Shown here: positions 62,601 through 63,897 of the stretch, piece by piece
Layout: each line of letters starts with the position of its first letter
Numbering within the stretch: position 1 is the first letter of the stretch
DNA from: Vitellaria paradoxa
Taxonomy: Eukaryota > Streptophyta > Magnoliopsida > Ericales > Sapotaceae
DNA: 64,000 bases
Assembly: GCA_019916065.1 (NCBI GenBank)
Contig: CM034233.1
Span: 5,276,516-5,340,515 of the forward strand
Reading direction: 5' to 3'
Notes under the pieces: model-generated
Databases searched by the model: none
The model's input: only the letters and a program-made list of their open reading frames with translations
What the model was told of the DNA's origin: nothing
Program-made: the position numbers and the translations under genes

Positions 62601-63578
62601 ATGGAGTTCCACAATCATCTTACTTGTGTTAGCAATGATTGTTGTGGATCTGATGGTAAACTTTCTTCCTTGACCACTAATTTATTGAAGCTCTACCATG
62701 TAGCTAACTTTATGATTTGGCATTTCATAATTAATCCACTACAAAAAAGTTGTACCCTCTATTCACTTGGAAGATGAAACTCTGCAGGGTGTAATGGCAA
62801 TTCTGAATATCCAATTGAACGCAGTGTCTGTTGTTAACCTTGTAATGTCAGTGGGCATTGCTGTTGAGTTCTGTGTGCATATAACACACACTTTCTCGGT
62901 CAGTTTTACTCTCTTTCTAATTTAATGTTGATCTTGTCCTATAACTTCAAATAAATAAACAAATATAAGCTATGCTTTAATCATTTTCCTTTTTATGAAC
63001 CCCACTGGAATATAAAACATCAAAAACATATAAAAATATAATAAAATAAAATAAACATCAGAAAATTCCAAGAAAATAATGGTTTCACCATCACCTATGC
63101 TCACCAACTTTATTTACTGTCAATCAACTAAATCTTTTGTTGTGCATTAGAAAGGAATCAAGGTGTTCCATTTGGGTCACAGTAAACTTTGATGTGGAAA
63201 AGGATTGTCAAATATTCTTGTTCTTTCCATTTCAAATTGAGGGTTGTAACTAATCAGCTTTTGTTTCATTAGTACAGCATCAAGAGAAAAACACAAAAGG
63301 GGGAAAAAATTGGAAAGTCACTATAGACTAAAACTTTTTGTGATGTTTAAAGAATGTCAATTTTATGCCAGCCACGGAAACACTATGAGCATTTTTTGAA
63401 GGGGCAAAGATTTGTGAAAATGGATGTTAAAGATTACCGTTGGTGACTTGACGACAATTGAGTGAATAGAATGGATTTATTGTCTTTTGTTCTCACACAA
63501 TCTCGTGCAGGTAAGCAGTGGAGATAGAAACCAACGCACAAAGGAGGCTTTGGGTACTATAGGTGCTTCTGTTTTCAG
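1039..63578 (+). CDS. NPC1: Niemann-Pick C1 sterol transporter homologue (36 exons, 3' end outside window)
   Basis: This is a multi-pass membrane protein of the NPC1/Patched (RND) family, which binds sterol in its N-terminal luminal domain and moves it through late endosome or vacuolar membranes. Exons are listed individually; they join in one frame of about 1,224 codons. Order: signal peptide (1 to about 33), cysteine-rich sterol-binding domain (about 50-290), TM1 (295-315), TM2 (386-408), NPC2-interacting-type middle luminal domain (about 416-630), sterol-sensing domain with TM3-7 (about 639-800), TM8 (845-866), cysteine-rich luminal domain (about 870-1120), TM9-11 (1123-1197). TM12-13 and the C-terminus are beyond the window. 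VGVDN (710-714) and GIAVEF in TM11 are matching positions of the two RND halves. Plant NPC1 proteins are about 1,270-1,290 residues, so little is missing. Identification rests on recognised family sequence across all exons; splice sites were read by eye. Confidence 0.96.
1108..2105 (+). other. NPC1 intron 1 with GC-AG boundaries
   Basis: Begins GCAAGT after CAG and ends TTTTTGCAG. CAG|GCAAGT is the typical consensus of plant GC donors. Contents are T-rich with no recognised element. Confidence 0.8.
2106..2182 (+). CDS. NPC1: NPC1 exon 2 (residues 24-49)
   Basis: Preceded by TTTTTGCAG. Completes the signal peptide ([10 protein letters not shown], predicted cleavage after about residue 33) and adds a short serine/threonine-rich linker. 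Ends in phase 2 with a glycine codon shared with exon 3. Confidence 0.88.
2776..2875 (+). CDS. NPC1: NPC1 exon 3 (residues 49-82)
   Basis: Begins the cysteine-rich N-terminal sterol-binding domain with [10 protein letters not shown], a conserved NPC1 start, followed by [11 protein letters not shown]. Acceptor TTGGTCAG, donor AAG|GTATTT. Confidence 0.96.
3070..3177 (+). CDS. NPC1: NPC1 exon 4 (residues 83-118)
   Basis: Sterol-binding domain, with [15 protein letters not shown], a hallmark of the family. Acceptor ACACTTCAG, donor CAA|GTAAGA; 36 whole codons. Confidence 0.96.
3759..3780. repeat. (TA)11 microsatellite in intron 4
   Basis: Uninterrupted TA repeat inside intron 4. A similar (AT)n run lies at 4864-4884 in intron 5. 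Confidence 0.9.
4344..4460 (+). CDS. NPC1: NPC1 exon 5 (residues 119-157)
   Basis: Sterol-binding domain, containing [20 protein letters not shown], one of the most conserved NPC1 stretches, and an NVT glycosylation sequon. Acceptor CCTGCAG, donor AAG|GTCAGG. Confidence 0.97.
5367..5597. repeat. Imperfect tandem duplication of about 123 bp in intron 5
   Basis: The unit at 5367-5474 (GAGTTCAGTTGC ... CTCCTACATATTTGTTTAT) is followed by a diverged copy at 5490-5597 (GAGTTTAGTTGC ... CTCCTACATATTTGTTTAT). Confidence 0.75.
5663..5813 (+). CDS. NPC1: NPC1 exon 6 (residues 158-208)
   Basis: Sterol-binding domain ([30 protein letters not shown]). Ends in phase 1 immediately before a CT/CA microsatellite in the intron. 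Confidence 0.96.
5814..7670 (+). other. NPC1 intron 6, 1.9 kb, nothing recognised
   Basis: Apart from the microsatellite at its start, no element was recognised. An open stretch near 6283-6400 encodes a [16 protein letters not shown] peptide that matches no family known to me. Confidence 0.6.
5821..5849. repeat. (CT)n(CA)n microsatellite just after exon 6
   Basis: CT repeats run directly into CA repeats, starting 7 bases after the exon 6 donor. Confidence 0.9.
7671..7918 (+). CDS. NPC1: NPC1 exon 7 (residues 208-290)
   Basis: End of the sterol-binding domain: [15 protein letters not shown], then the cysteine cluster [16 protein letters not shown]. Largest coding exon in the window at 248 bases. 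Acceptor TTTGACAG, donor AAG|GTGAGA. Confidence 0.97.
8144..8323 (+). CDS. NPC1: NPC1 exon 8 (residues 291-350), TM1
   Basis: Carries the first transmembrane helix after the N-terminal domain (about residues 295-315, [16 protein letters not shown]) and then a polar, poorly conserved cytosolic loop. Acceptor AACTGCAG, donor CAG|GTGCAT. Confidence 0.94.
9442..9518 (+). CDS. NPC1: NPC1 exon 9 (residues 351-376)
   Basis: Loop leading into TM2; ends with the conserved NFYR-type motif whose arginine is split with exon 10 (phase 2). Confidence 0.93.
9594..9711 (+). CDS. NPC1: NPC1 exon 10 (residues 376-415), TM2
   Basis: Carries TM2 (about 386-408) after VARNP and ends with the strongly conserved VETRPEK. 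The exon 9-10 intron is only 75 bases. Confidence 0.96.
10551..10640 (+). mobile_element. Decayed tRNA-derived SINE-like sequence
   Basis: TAGTTCAATTGGTAAGA (10561-10577) resembles a tRNA A box. AGTTAGAGTCTCC (about 10605-10617) resembles a B box with two changes. The spacing of about 40 bases fits a tRNA-like head. No clear target duplication was found. Confidence 0.5.
10995..11233. mobile_element. Tourist-like MITE (PIF/Harbinger type) with perfect 16-bp TIRs
   Basis: GGCATGGTTTGGGAAC (10995-11010) is matched by its exact reverse complement at 11218-11233. Both ends are flanked by TTA (10992-10994 and 11234-11236), the target duplication typical of PIF/Harbinger elements. The 239-bp element has no coding capacity. 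A second inner inverted pair surrounds AAAGCATGC. Confidence 0.88.
11241..11912. repeat. Two tandem copies of a 300-bp MITE-like repeat
   Basis: Copy 1 (11241-11532) and copy 2 (about 11588-11912) share TTTTGAGnCCATTTTC, AAATACATTTnGTCACTT, GAAATGCAAAATA and TGAGCATTTTTAACCAAAAA. Each starts with a TTTGTTTTGAG-like end and finishes ATAGAAATnCAAACCAAATG, which are imperfectly inverted. Together they suggest a MITE family inserted next to or into itself. Confidence 0.6.
12794..12877 (+). CDS. NPC1: NPC1 exon 11 (residues 416-443)
   Basis: Starts the middle luminal domain with [13 protein letters not shown] and FYRIEQ, both conserved. Acceptor TATTTCAG, donor CAG|GTTCTG. Confidence 0.96.
14172..14267 (+). 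CDS. NPC1: NPC1 exon 12 (residues 444-475)
   Basis: Middle luminal domain ([19 protein letters not shown]). Acceptor TTTTGCAG, donor AAG|GTTTTT; 32 codons. Confidence 0.95.
14456..14557 (+). CDS. NPC1: NPC1 exon 13 (residues 476-509)
   Basis: Middle luminal domain, with [20 protein letters not shown], the conserved family block. Acceptor TTTTACAG, donor CAG|GTACCA. Confidence 0.96.
14558..16612 (+). other. NPC1 intron 13, 2.1 kb
   Basis: Contains C- and A-homopolymers near 14965-15001 and a degenerate A-rich repeat array (about 15340-15660) inside a possible insertion of about 640 bp (15300-15940). The remainder is ordinary T-rich intron with a T-run at about 16226-16242. Confidence 0.6.
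15340..15660. repeat. Degenerate A-rich tandem repeat array
   Basis: Four to five imperfect units of about 60-70 bases combine AAGGCCTATC or AAGCCTATC, a long A-run and GAAGTTGGATAAATGAT. The surrounding 15300-15940 has GC-rich ends (GCAGGCCCGGACC; GGGCAGTTGCCCC ... CCCGCCCTTGGC), suggesting a decayed DNA transposon, but no clean TIRs were found. Confidence 0.55.
16613..16681 (+). CDS. NPC1: NPC1 exon 14 (residues 510-532)
   Basis: Middle luminal domain, starting YFKMD and ending VDHVEYCFQ. Acceptor GTGATAG, donor CAG|GTATAC. Confidence 0.95.
17424..17550. repeat. Direct repeat of about 55 bp, period about 73, intron 14
   Basis: The word AATAATGGAGGCAAG with diverged flanks (TCAATnTCAAnAACATTT before, TnTAACTTTTnAAT after) occurs at about 17424-17478 and 17497-17550. 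Confidence 0.65.
17964..18059 (+). CDS. NPC1: NPC1 exon 15 (residues 533-564)
   Basis: Middle luminal domain ([29 protein letters not shown]). The acceptor is TTTTGTAAG. A closer CAG at 17979 would remove HYTSA, so the upstream site is preferred from family conservation. Confidence 0.92.
18136..18243 (+). CDS. NPC1: NPC1 exon 16 (residues 565-600)
   Basis: Middle luminal domain ([25 protein letters not shown]). The donor AAG|GTTTGT is followed 25 bases later by a copy of the same junction, described separately. Confidence 0.95.
18238..18287. repeat. 25-bp tandem duplication of the exon 16 5' splice junction
   Basis: GTGAAGGTTTGTATTTTG followed by T or C and ATTAAT occurs twice back to back, at 18238-18262 and 18263-18287. 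The exon 16 end and its donor GT (18244) are therefore copied as a decoy donor at 18269. Using the decoy would add 25 bases, shift the frame and bring in a TAA stop. Confidence 0.85.
19055..19168 (+). CDS. NPC1: NPC1 exon 17 (residues 601-638)
   Basis: [12 protein letters not shown], then [15 protein letters not shown], the conserved run just before TM3. Donor TCA|GTGAGG joins ITIS to ISYLVMF of exon 18. Confidence 0.95.
19411..19494 (+). CDS. NPC1: NPC1 exon 18 (residues 639-666), TM3, start of sterol-sensing domain
   Basis: [15 protein letters not shown] is TM3, the first helix of the sterol-sensing domain; the exon ends FYISSK. Acceptor TTGTTCAG, donor AAG|GTATGG. Confidence 0.96.
20085..20213 (+). 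CDS. NPC1: NPC1 exon 19 (residues 667-709), TM4-TM5
   Basis: [20 protein letters not shown] is TM4 and [15 protein letters not shown] begins TM5; the [14 protein letters not shown] block is diagnostic for NPC1 and Patched. The intron that follows has been enlarged to 9.7 kb by transposons. Confidence 0.97.
20928..21277. repeat. 175-bp tandem duplication in intron 19
   Basis: Two near-identical copies, 20928-21102 and 21103-21277, each begin AAGTAATTTTTTTGG. Only a handful of differences are visible (for example CTGGCGG versus CTGGTGG). Each carries a hairpin AACCACATC-TTGAC-GATGTGGTT. Confidence 0.85.
21936..22540 (+). mobile_element. Possible solo LTR or LTR remnant
   Basis: An abrupt block of higher GC content starts near TGTTGGTGTAGGAGATCG. 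It contains a TATA-type box, CTATAAATACC (about 22392), 30-40 bases before a CACAACAT stretch, and then a C/T-rich leader, all typical of a plant LTR promoter. No second LTR, PBS or target duplication was found, so boundaries and class are uncertain. Confidence 0.4.
22957..23269 (+). pseudogene. Unrecognised coding-like fragment truncated by a Copia insertion
   Basis: One + frame stays open from about 22957 to the LTR at 23270 with protein-like composition (for example [20 protein letters not shown]). It runs straight into the Copia LTR and is not resumed after 29625. I do not recognise the family. It may be an exon or cDNA fragment moved here by a transposon, or chance. Confidence 0.3.
23270..23677 (-). 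repeat. Copia-1 3' LTR
   Basis: 408 bp, from TGTTGATTATTT to TTTTCCAACA. Matches 29217-29625 except for two substitutions and one single-base indel. Confidence 0.95.
24074..24568 (-). pseudogene. Copia-1 RNase H, separated by a stop
   Basis: [36 protein letters not shown] and KHIDIKF are the standard Copia RNase H motifs. An in-frame stop at about 24575 separates it from the reverse transcriptase. Confidence 0.9.
24733..26346 (-). pseudogene. Copia-1 integrase C-terminus and reverse transcriptase, longest open part
   Basis: 537 codons: [14 protein letters not shown] (integrase core end, catalytic Glu), then the RT ([41 protein letters not shown] with the YVDD catalytic box). A frameshift near 24780 ends the frame shortly before the [20 protein letters not shown] block, which is read in another frame (24575-24772). 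Confidence 0.92.
26340..27137 (-). pseudogene. Copia-1 GAG-pre-integrase and integrase, broken
   Basis: Contains [20 protein letters not shown] (pre-integrase zinc finger, HH of HHCC) and HTDICGPF with the first catalytic Asp. A stop follows WNGQ at about 26595, and there are frame changes before SDRGSEYY (second Asp). Inactive as read. Confidence 0.85.
27506..28108 (-). pseudogene. Copia-1 gag (capsid), broken
   Basis: Begins [20 protein letters not shown], a typical Copia gag start, and continues into a helical capsid region. An in-frame stop lies at 28037-28039, about 23 codons in. A CCHC zinc knuckle ([14 protein letters not shown]) is readable in another frame near 27330-27385, so a frameshift separates it from the capsid. 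Confidence 0.85.
28665..28786. repeat. 21-bp minisatellite in the Copia-1 leader
   Basis: Five to six units of GGGTTTCGCAACCTACGCGAA with a few changes lie between the 5' LTR and gag. The CpG-rich unit stands out from AT-rich surroundings. On the minus strand it would read as RRLRNPS heptads, but no gene start supports translation. Confidence 0.9.
29202..29214 (-). other. Copia-1 primer binding site (tRNA-Met)
   Basis: On the minus strand TGGTATCAGAGCC lies two bases inside the 5' LTR, a perfect complement to the initiator tRNA-Met 3' end. The polypurine tract AAGTGGGAGAT (minus strand, 23678-23688) abuts the other LTR. Confidence 0.9.
29217..29625 (-). repeat. Copia-1 5' LTR
   Basis: 409 bp, TGTTGATTATTT ... 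TTTTCCAACA. This is the 5' LTR because the element reads on the minus strand and the primer site lies just inside it. Confidence 0.95.
29945..30143 (+). CDS. NPC1: NPC1 exon 20 (residues 710-776), TM5-TM6 of sterol-sensing domain
   Basis: [17 protein letters not shown], then [20 protein letters not shown] (TM6) and [12 protein letters not shown]. Ends in phase 1. The flanking 9.7-kb intron must be spliced for the TM5 helix to be complete. Confidence 0.97.
30294..30437 (+). CDS. NPC1: NPC1 exon 21 (residues 776-824), TM7
   Basis: [20 protein letters not shown] is TM7, the last helix of the sterol-sensing domain, followed by the cytosolic [10 protein letters not shown] motif. Ends in phase 1. 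Confidence 0.96.
30556..30599 (+). CDS. NPC1: NPC1 exon 22 (residues 824-838)
   Basis: Short 44-base exon, GLIARYMQ, linking the cytosolic loop to TM8. Acceptor ATATGTAG, donor CAG|GTAATT. Confidence 0.92.
31212..31440. repeat. AT-rich dispersed repeat, copy 2
   Basis: Diverged copy of the sequence at 1-150, with the same ordered blocks around TTTTTAGTAACTAG, TTTTTATTAATTTGATATTTTTACC and TTAGAGAGTGAATATAATTA. Confidence 0.4.
31702..31829. repeat. 54-bp tandem duplication with an internal 20-bp duplication
   Basis: The 54-bp unit starting TATCTGAATTTAATATAGCA fills 31776-31829. The preceding copy (31702-31775) is 20 bases longer because TTAATATAGCATGCCTCTAG is itself doubled. It ends in GACATGAGGA, the start of the adjacent SINE's target site. 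Confidence 0.85.
31836..32094 (-). mobile_element. tRNA-derived SINE with 16-bp target site duplication
   Basis: GACATGAGGATTTCTT stands at both ends (31820-31835 and 32095-32110). Read on the minus strand, the 259-bp GC-rich insert has an A box TGGTTGAGCGG (32071-32081) and a perfect B box GGTTCGACTCC (32018-32028), about 42 bases apart. They sit in a tRNA-like 5' head, followed by a non-tRNA body ending near CCCGACCCACAG. This layout is diagnostic of a Pol III-transcribed SINE. The family name is not known to me. Confidence 0.9.
32505..33480 (+). mobile_element. Candidate Pack-type TIR element carrying a protease gene fragment
   Basis: A GC-rich island in an AT-rich intron is bounded by inverted repeats. 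ATATAGTACTCCCTCACACGC-type sequence at 32660-32680 is matched by its reverse complement at 33449-33469 with one mismatch. Further out, ATCTAGAAATAT (32509-32520) is matched by ATATTTGTAGAT (33466-33477) with one mismatch, and GC-rich blocks beyond also pair loosely. The left arm contains about 140 extra bases between its outer and inner parts. TACTCCCTC recalls Stowaway ends with TA target sites, but the outer pairing argues for longer TIRs, so the superfamily is open. Confidence 0.6.
32713..33456 (+). pseudogene. Truncated aspartic protease (pepsin-like, nepenthesin-type) gene fragment
   Basis: A 247-codon frame remains open, but homology jumps between frames. NIAIGCG appears twice through a small duplication (about 32772-32825); [13 protein letters not shown], then [20 protein letters not shown] in the other frame, then [38 protein letters not shown] and [19 protein letters not shown] follow. 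The N-terminal catalytic DTG part is absent, and the second catalytic motif reads DCG where DSG or DTG is usual. No introns are seen. It is therefore a non-functional copy of plant A1-family protease sequence, unlike its surroundings in base composition. Confidence 0.88.
33991..34332. mobile_element. Tourist-like MITE (PIF/Harbinger type)
   Basis: The left end GGCCTTGTTTAGTTGGCCAAA follows TTA; the right end CGTCCAAACGGCCTC precedes TTA (34332-34334). The ends are inverted and partly complementary (GGCC-TGTTTnG). The interior is AT-rich without coding capacity and contains CCGTTAGAACGG at 34195-34206. Confidence 0.65.
34836..34919 (+). CDS. NPC1: NPC1 exon 23 (residues 839-866), TM8
   Basis: [22 protein letters not shown]8 begins the second RND half. 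Acceptor TTTTCTAG, donor ATT|GTAAGT. Confidence 0.96.
35035..35103 (+). CDS. NPC1: NPC1 exon 24 (residues 867-889)
   Basis: [19 protein letters not shown]: the conserved entry into the C-terminal luminal domain. Acceptor CTCAAAG, donor CAG|GTTTGA. Confidence 0.96.
35788..35864 (+). CDS. NPC1: NPC1 exon 25 (residues 890-915)
   Basis: [20 protein letters not shown] then KNYNY. Ends in phase 2; the split codon is completed by exon 26 more than 10 kb away. Confidence 0.96.
36138..36935 (-). mobile_element. Degenerate RTE-type LINE fragment
   Basis: On the minus strand the right part reads like a decayed reverse transcriptase (LHQGSTL and FNLVMNE, about 36850-36930), with CAAGATATTGAAAAT further along. 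The left end CTAACTAGTTGGGGTCAATCC is the usual RTE 3' region. It shares long stretches with 60640-61200. Confidence 0.7.
36936..38350 (+). other. AT-rich intron sequence without recognised element
   Basis: No gene or clear repeat was seen. A 138-codon open frame (37778-38194) has a low-complexity hydrophobic composition typical of AT-rich chance frames. Confidence 0.5.
38351..38714 (-). repeat. Gypsy 3' LTR
   Basis: 364 bp, TGGTGTAGAATC ... GTGTCCGCACCA; contains a (GAA)n run at about 38380-38410. Pairs with 44498-44859. Confidence 0.93.
38697..39497 (-). pseudogene. Gypsy integrase C-terminus with chromodomain-like motif
   Basis: Begins in the integrase core ([20 protein letters not shown]), passes the GPF/Y-like module ([11 protein letters not shown]) and ends with [20 protein letters not shown], a chromodomain-like stretch. 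The final residues run into the LTR. Confidence 0.88.
39617..40406 (-). pseudogene. Gypsy RNase H end and integrase core, broken
   Basis: The upstream part gives the RNase H end ([29 protein letters not shown]) and the integrase zinc finger region ([13 protein letters not shown]). After a frame break near 39975, [17 protein letters not shown] gives the first catalytic Asp and [19 protein letters not shown] the second. Confidence 0.88.
40394..41738 (-). pseudogene. Gypsy reverse transcriptase and RNase H, broken
   Basis: Pieces in changing frames: [16 protein letters not shown] (RT entry, about 41550), [14 protein letters not shown] (YFDD catalytic box, about 41040), and [20 protein letters not shown] with [13 protein letters not shown] (RNase H, about 40480-40560). 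Several stops separate them. Confidence 0.9.
41739..42137 (-). pseudogene. Gypsy aspartic protease domain
   Basis: Retroviral-type protease with [12 protein letters not shown] where the family has a D-S/T-G catalytic motif; the Gly is replaced by Asp. [12 protein letters not shown] is the usual ILGRPWL-type motif. The 5' end is displaced by the nested LINE. Confidence 0.85.
42129..42411 (-). mobile_element. 5'-truncated RTE LINE nested in the Gypsy element
   Basis: A 21-bp target duplication starting ATCATTAATCTTAGCATAAA is present at 42108-42128 and 42412-42432. On the minus strand the insert reads [20 protein letters not shown] and [14 protein letters not shown], the end of a plant RTE reverse transcriptase. 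It then runs into the shared 3' end (CCACCTAGTGGGAAAAGGCTTGG) with a T/G-rich tail. It interrupts the gag-protease region. Confidence 0.93.
42433..43599 (-). pseudogene. Gypsy gag (capsid and zinc knuckle)
   Basis: Starts [13 protein letters not shown], typical of this gag type. A frame break near 43240 follows the capsid entry ([18 protein letters not shown]), then [15 protein letters not shown] and [13 protein letters not shown], and a CCHC knuckle [14 protein letters not shown] near 42705-42750. Confidence 0.9.
43600..44481 (-). other. Gypsy 5' leader with CGCCGGAG-type repeats
   Basis: Non-coding leader between the 5' LTR and gag. Between about 44110 and 44335 the words TCGCCGGAG, TCACTGGA and TCGCTGGAG recur about every 15-30 bases, making a GC-rich degenerate array in AT-rich surroundings. 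Confidence 0.65.
44498..44859 (-). repeat. Gypsy 5' LTR
   Basis: 362 bp, TGGTGTAGAATC ... GTGTCCGCACCA, with an interrupted GAA-rich stretch. On the minus strand the primer site TGGTATTAGAGC (44482-44493) lies just inside; it differs by one base from the tRNA-Met complement. Confidence 0.93.
46088..46157 (+). CDS. NPC1: NPC1 exon 26 (residues 915-938)
   Basis: [20 protein letters not shown], the cysteine-bearing block of the C-terminal luminal domain. Acceptor TTCTTCAG, donor GAG|GTACAT. Confidence 0.96.
46158..47217 (+). other. NPC1 intron 26, 1.1 kb, with TRIM-like element
   Basis: Apart from the TRIM-like element (46491-46807) no element was recognised. Confidence 0.7.
46491..46807 (+). 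mobile_element. TRIM-like element (terminal-repeat retrotransposon in miniature)
   Basis: Two short related repeats, TGTTGAAGAG ... GGCTAATAGTTTAACA (46491-46612) and TGTTAAGAG ... GGCTAAAAATTTAACA (46709-46807), flank about 100 bases. Immediately after the first comes TGGTATCAGA (46613-46622), a tRNA-Met primer site; immediately before the second comes a purine tract AGGGAG (46701-46706). No coding capacity. The repeats are diverged (the second lacks about 23 bases), and no target duplication was found, so it is old. Confidence 0.75.
47218..47367 (+). CDS. NPC1: NPC1 exon 27 (residues 939-988)
   Basis: [20 protein letters not shown], then [16 protein letters not shown]. Highly conserved family block. 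Acceptor CTTCTGCAG, donor CAG|GTAAAA. Confidence 0.97.
47368..47893 (+). other. NPC1 intron 27 with C/T-rich block
   Basis: Positions about 47380-47710 are much more C/T-rich than other introns and include a (CT)n run at 47610-47627. The block may be an insertion, but no element type was recognised. Confidence 0.5.
47894..47959 (+). CDS. NPC1: NPC1 exon 28 (residues 989-1010)
   Basis: Cysteine-rich 22 codons ([20 protein letters not shown]). Acceptor CTTCCAG, donor ACG|GTAATT. Confidence 0.95.
48060..48204 (+). CDS. NPC1: NPC1 exon 29 (residues 1011-1059)
   Basis: [20 protein letters not shown], then [17 protein letters not shown]. Acceptor TTGTCCAG, ends in phase 1. Confidence 0.97.
49112..49620. 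mobile_element. MITE-like element with inverted ends
   Basis: The left end GGCACAGTTTGGTGTGCC follows TTA; the right end CCACTCCAAACGGGCC precedes TTTA. The ends are imperfectly inverted (GGC-C-GTTTGG-GTG). The interior holds GCGCTGCAGCGC (a perfect palindrome near 49427-49438) and CCGTTAGAACGG (49469-49480), also seen in the MITE at 33991-34332. Confidence 0.6.
50086..50410 (-). mobile_element. Short RTE-derived element with 12-bp target duplication
   Basis: TTCAAATAATCC flanks the insert (50074-50085 and 50411-50422). On the minus strand it ends GATTCATGTAGCCGACCCCA, then CCTAGTGAGATAAGG and a (GTT)n-like tail, the 3' end common to plant RTE elements and their SINE-like derivatives. A 57-bp internal tandem duplication lies at 50208-50264 and 50265-50321. 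Confidence 0.8.
50208..50321. repeat. 57-bp perfect tandem duplication inside the RTE-derived element
   Basis: The unit starts AACCTAGCATTAACACAG and ends ATTCGACAAAGT. Both copies read identical by eye. Confidence 0.9.
50595..50650. repeat. (TTA)n microsatellite, about 18 units
   Basis: Uninterrupted trinucleotide repeat of 56 bases in intron 29; likely length-polymorphic. Confidence 0.95.
52919..52983 (+). CDS. NPC1: NPC1 exon 30 (residues 1059-1080)
   Basis: [20 protein letters not shown]. The donor is taken as GAA|GTACGG, giving an NKE-IDYVNAL junction that keeps the frame. Confidence 0.93.
53086..53151 (+). CDS. NPC1: NPC1 exon 31 (residues 1081-1102)
   Basis: [20 protein letters not shown]: conserved end of the C-terminal luminal domain. 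Acceptor ATTTCAG, donor AAG|GTAACA. Confidence 0.96.
53152..55904 (+). other. Left part of intron 31, nothing firmly recognised
   Basis: AT-rich with T/A homopolymers at about 53220-53280 and 53607-53618 and a TTTGG repeat near 53281-53297. No gene was recognised. Confidence 0.5.
55905..56294 (-). repeat. Copia-2 3' LTR
   Basis: 390 bp, TGTAGGATCGATTTAC ... AAGTCCCAACA. Longer than its partner mainly because of an extra internal copy of about 28 bases (CCTAACC(C/T)TAATAGGATTA repeated at about 56080-56130). Confidence 0.93.
56373..56894 (-). pseudogene. Copia-2 RNase H
   Basis: [40 protein letters not shown] and [14 protein letters not shown] are the standard motifs. Continues the reverse transcriptase after one stop codon. 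Confidence 0.92.
56907..57881 (-). pseudogene. Copia-2 reverse transcriptase, bounded by stops
   Basis: [32 protein letters not shown] and [10 protein letters not shown] (YVDD catalytic box). An in-frame stop at about 57924 lies upstream, within the linker after the integrase; another at about 56906 separates it from RNase H. Confidence 0.93.
58116..59290 (-). pseudogene. Copia-2 protease end, pre-integrase and integrase
   Basis: [20 protein letters not shown] and [14 protein letters not shown] give the HHCC finger; HSDVWGPV the first catalytic Asp; LRTDNGKEY the second; [18 protein letters not shown] the Glu. A frame break lies near 58665. Confidence 0.9.
59364..60121 (-). pseudogene. Copia-2 gag with zinc knuckle
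   Basis: TNT1-type gag ([40 protein letters not shown]). The zinc knuckle [14 protein letters not shown] is read in another frame near 59480-59530, so one frameshift separates them; the knuckle's second Cys is replaced by Arg in the visible sequence. Confidence 0.9.
60268..60627 (-). repeat. Copia-2 5' LTR
   Basis: 360 bp, TGTAGGATCAATTTAC ... AAGTCCCAACA. On the minus strand the primer site TGGTATCAGAGCCA (60251-60264) lies three bases inside; the polypurine tract AAGGTGGAGAT is at 56295-56305. Confidence 0.93.
60640..61200 (-). mobile_element. Second RTE-type LINE fragment
   Basis: Shares CCTCCATTTGnAT(A/G), AATCCAAGATATTGAAAAT and TTTGGCACTTT with 36138-36935 and begins with the same TAGTCCCAAACTA-type 3' end. 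Lies directly beside the Copia-2 target site. No coding part is intact. Confidence 0.65.
61201..61553 (+). other. Right end of intron 31
   Basis: Ordinary intron sequence leading to the exon 32 acceptor TCATTGCAG; no element was recognised. Confidence 0.6.
61554..61647 (+). CDS. NPC1: NPC1 exon 32 (residues 1103-1134), start of TM9
   Basis: [20 protein letters not shown] is a diagnostic Patched/NPC1 motif, followed by the start of TM9. Ends in phase 1. Confidence 0.97.
61648..62450 (+). other. NPC1 intron 32, nothing recognised
   Basis: 803 bases of T-rich intron; no repeat or open frame of note. Confidence 0.6.
62451..62487 (+). CDS. NPC1: NPC1 exon 33 (residues 1134-1146), TM9
   Basis: Very small 37-base exon, [12 protein letters not shown], completing TM9. 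It fits between exons 32 and 34 only in the stated phases (1 in, 2 out). Confidence 0.92.
62598..62655 (+). CDS. NPC1: NPC1 exon 34 (residues 1146-1165), TM10
   Basis: [22 protein letters not shown]10. Acceptor ATCTGTAG, donor ATG|GTAAAC. Confidence 0.95.
62788..62898 (+). CDS. NPC1: NPC1 exon 35 (residues 1166-1202), TM11
   Basis: [20 protein letters not shown], then [15 protein letters not shown]. Strongly conserved TM11 region with the acidic residue of the second RND half. Confidence 0.97.
62899..63510 (+). other. NPC1 intron 35, nothing recognised
   Basis: 612 bases of AT-rich intron; no repeat or open frame of note. Confidence 0.6.
63511..63578 (+). CDS. NPC1: NPC1 exon 36 (residues 1203-1225), last exon in window
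   Basis: [14 protein letters not shown], the conserved block before TM12. Ends in phase 2 at CAG|GTATTT, so at least one further exon lies to the right of the window. Confidence 0.95.
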
Positions 63579-63897
63579 GTATTTTTCTTCTCTTTGAGAA
63601 AGTTATGTATTTTACTATCTGGATGAATTAAGCCCTTGCGGTTTGCACCACTTAGCAATTCCTATAGTTTCACTCTTAACCCAAAAAAAAAAAAAAAAAA
63701 AAGGACATAAGACATTAGCCATTGACAAACAAGTTGGAATGGCATGCATGTCTGAACCAGTATGAATGAATATTGATGGGTAAAGCAACAATTCGAAATA
63801 ACCAGCAAAATTTATTTGAGTCAAACCTACTTTCTGATTTTGACTGACGGGAACAAATTCTCTTTTGTTACTTGCCATATCTCTATACAACTCAACT

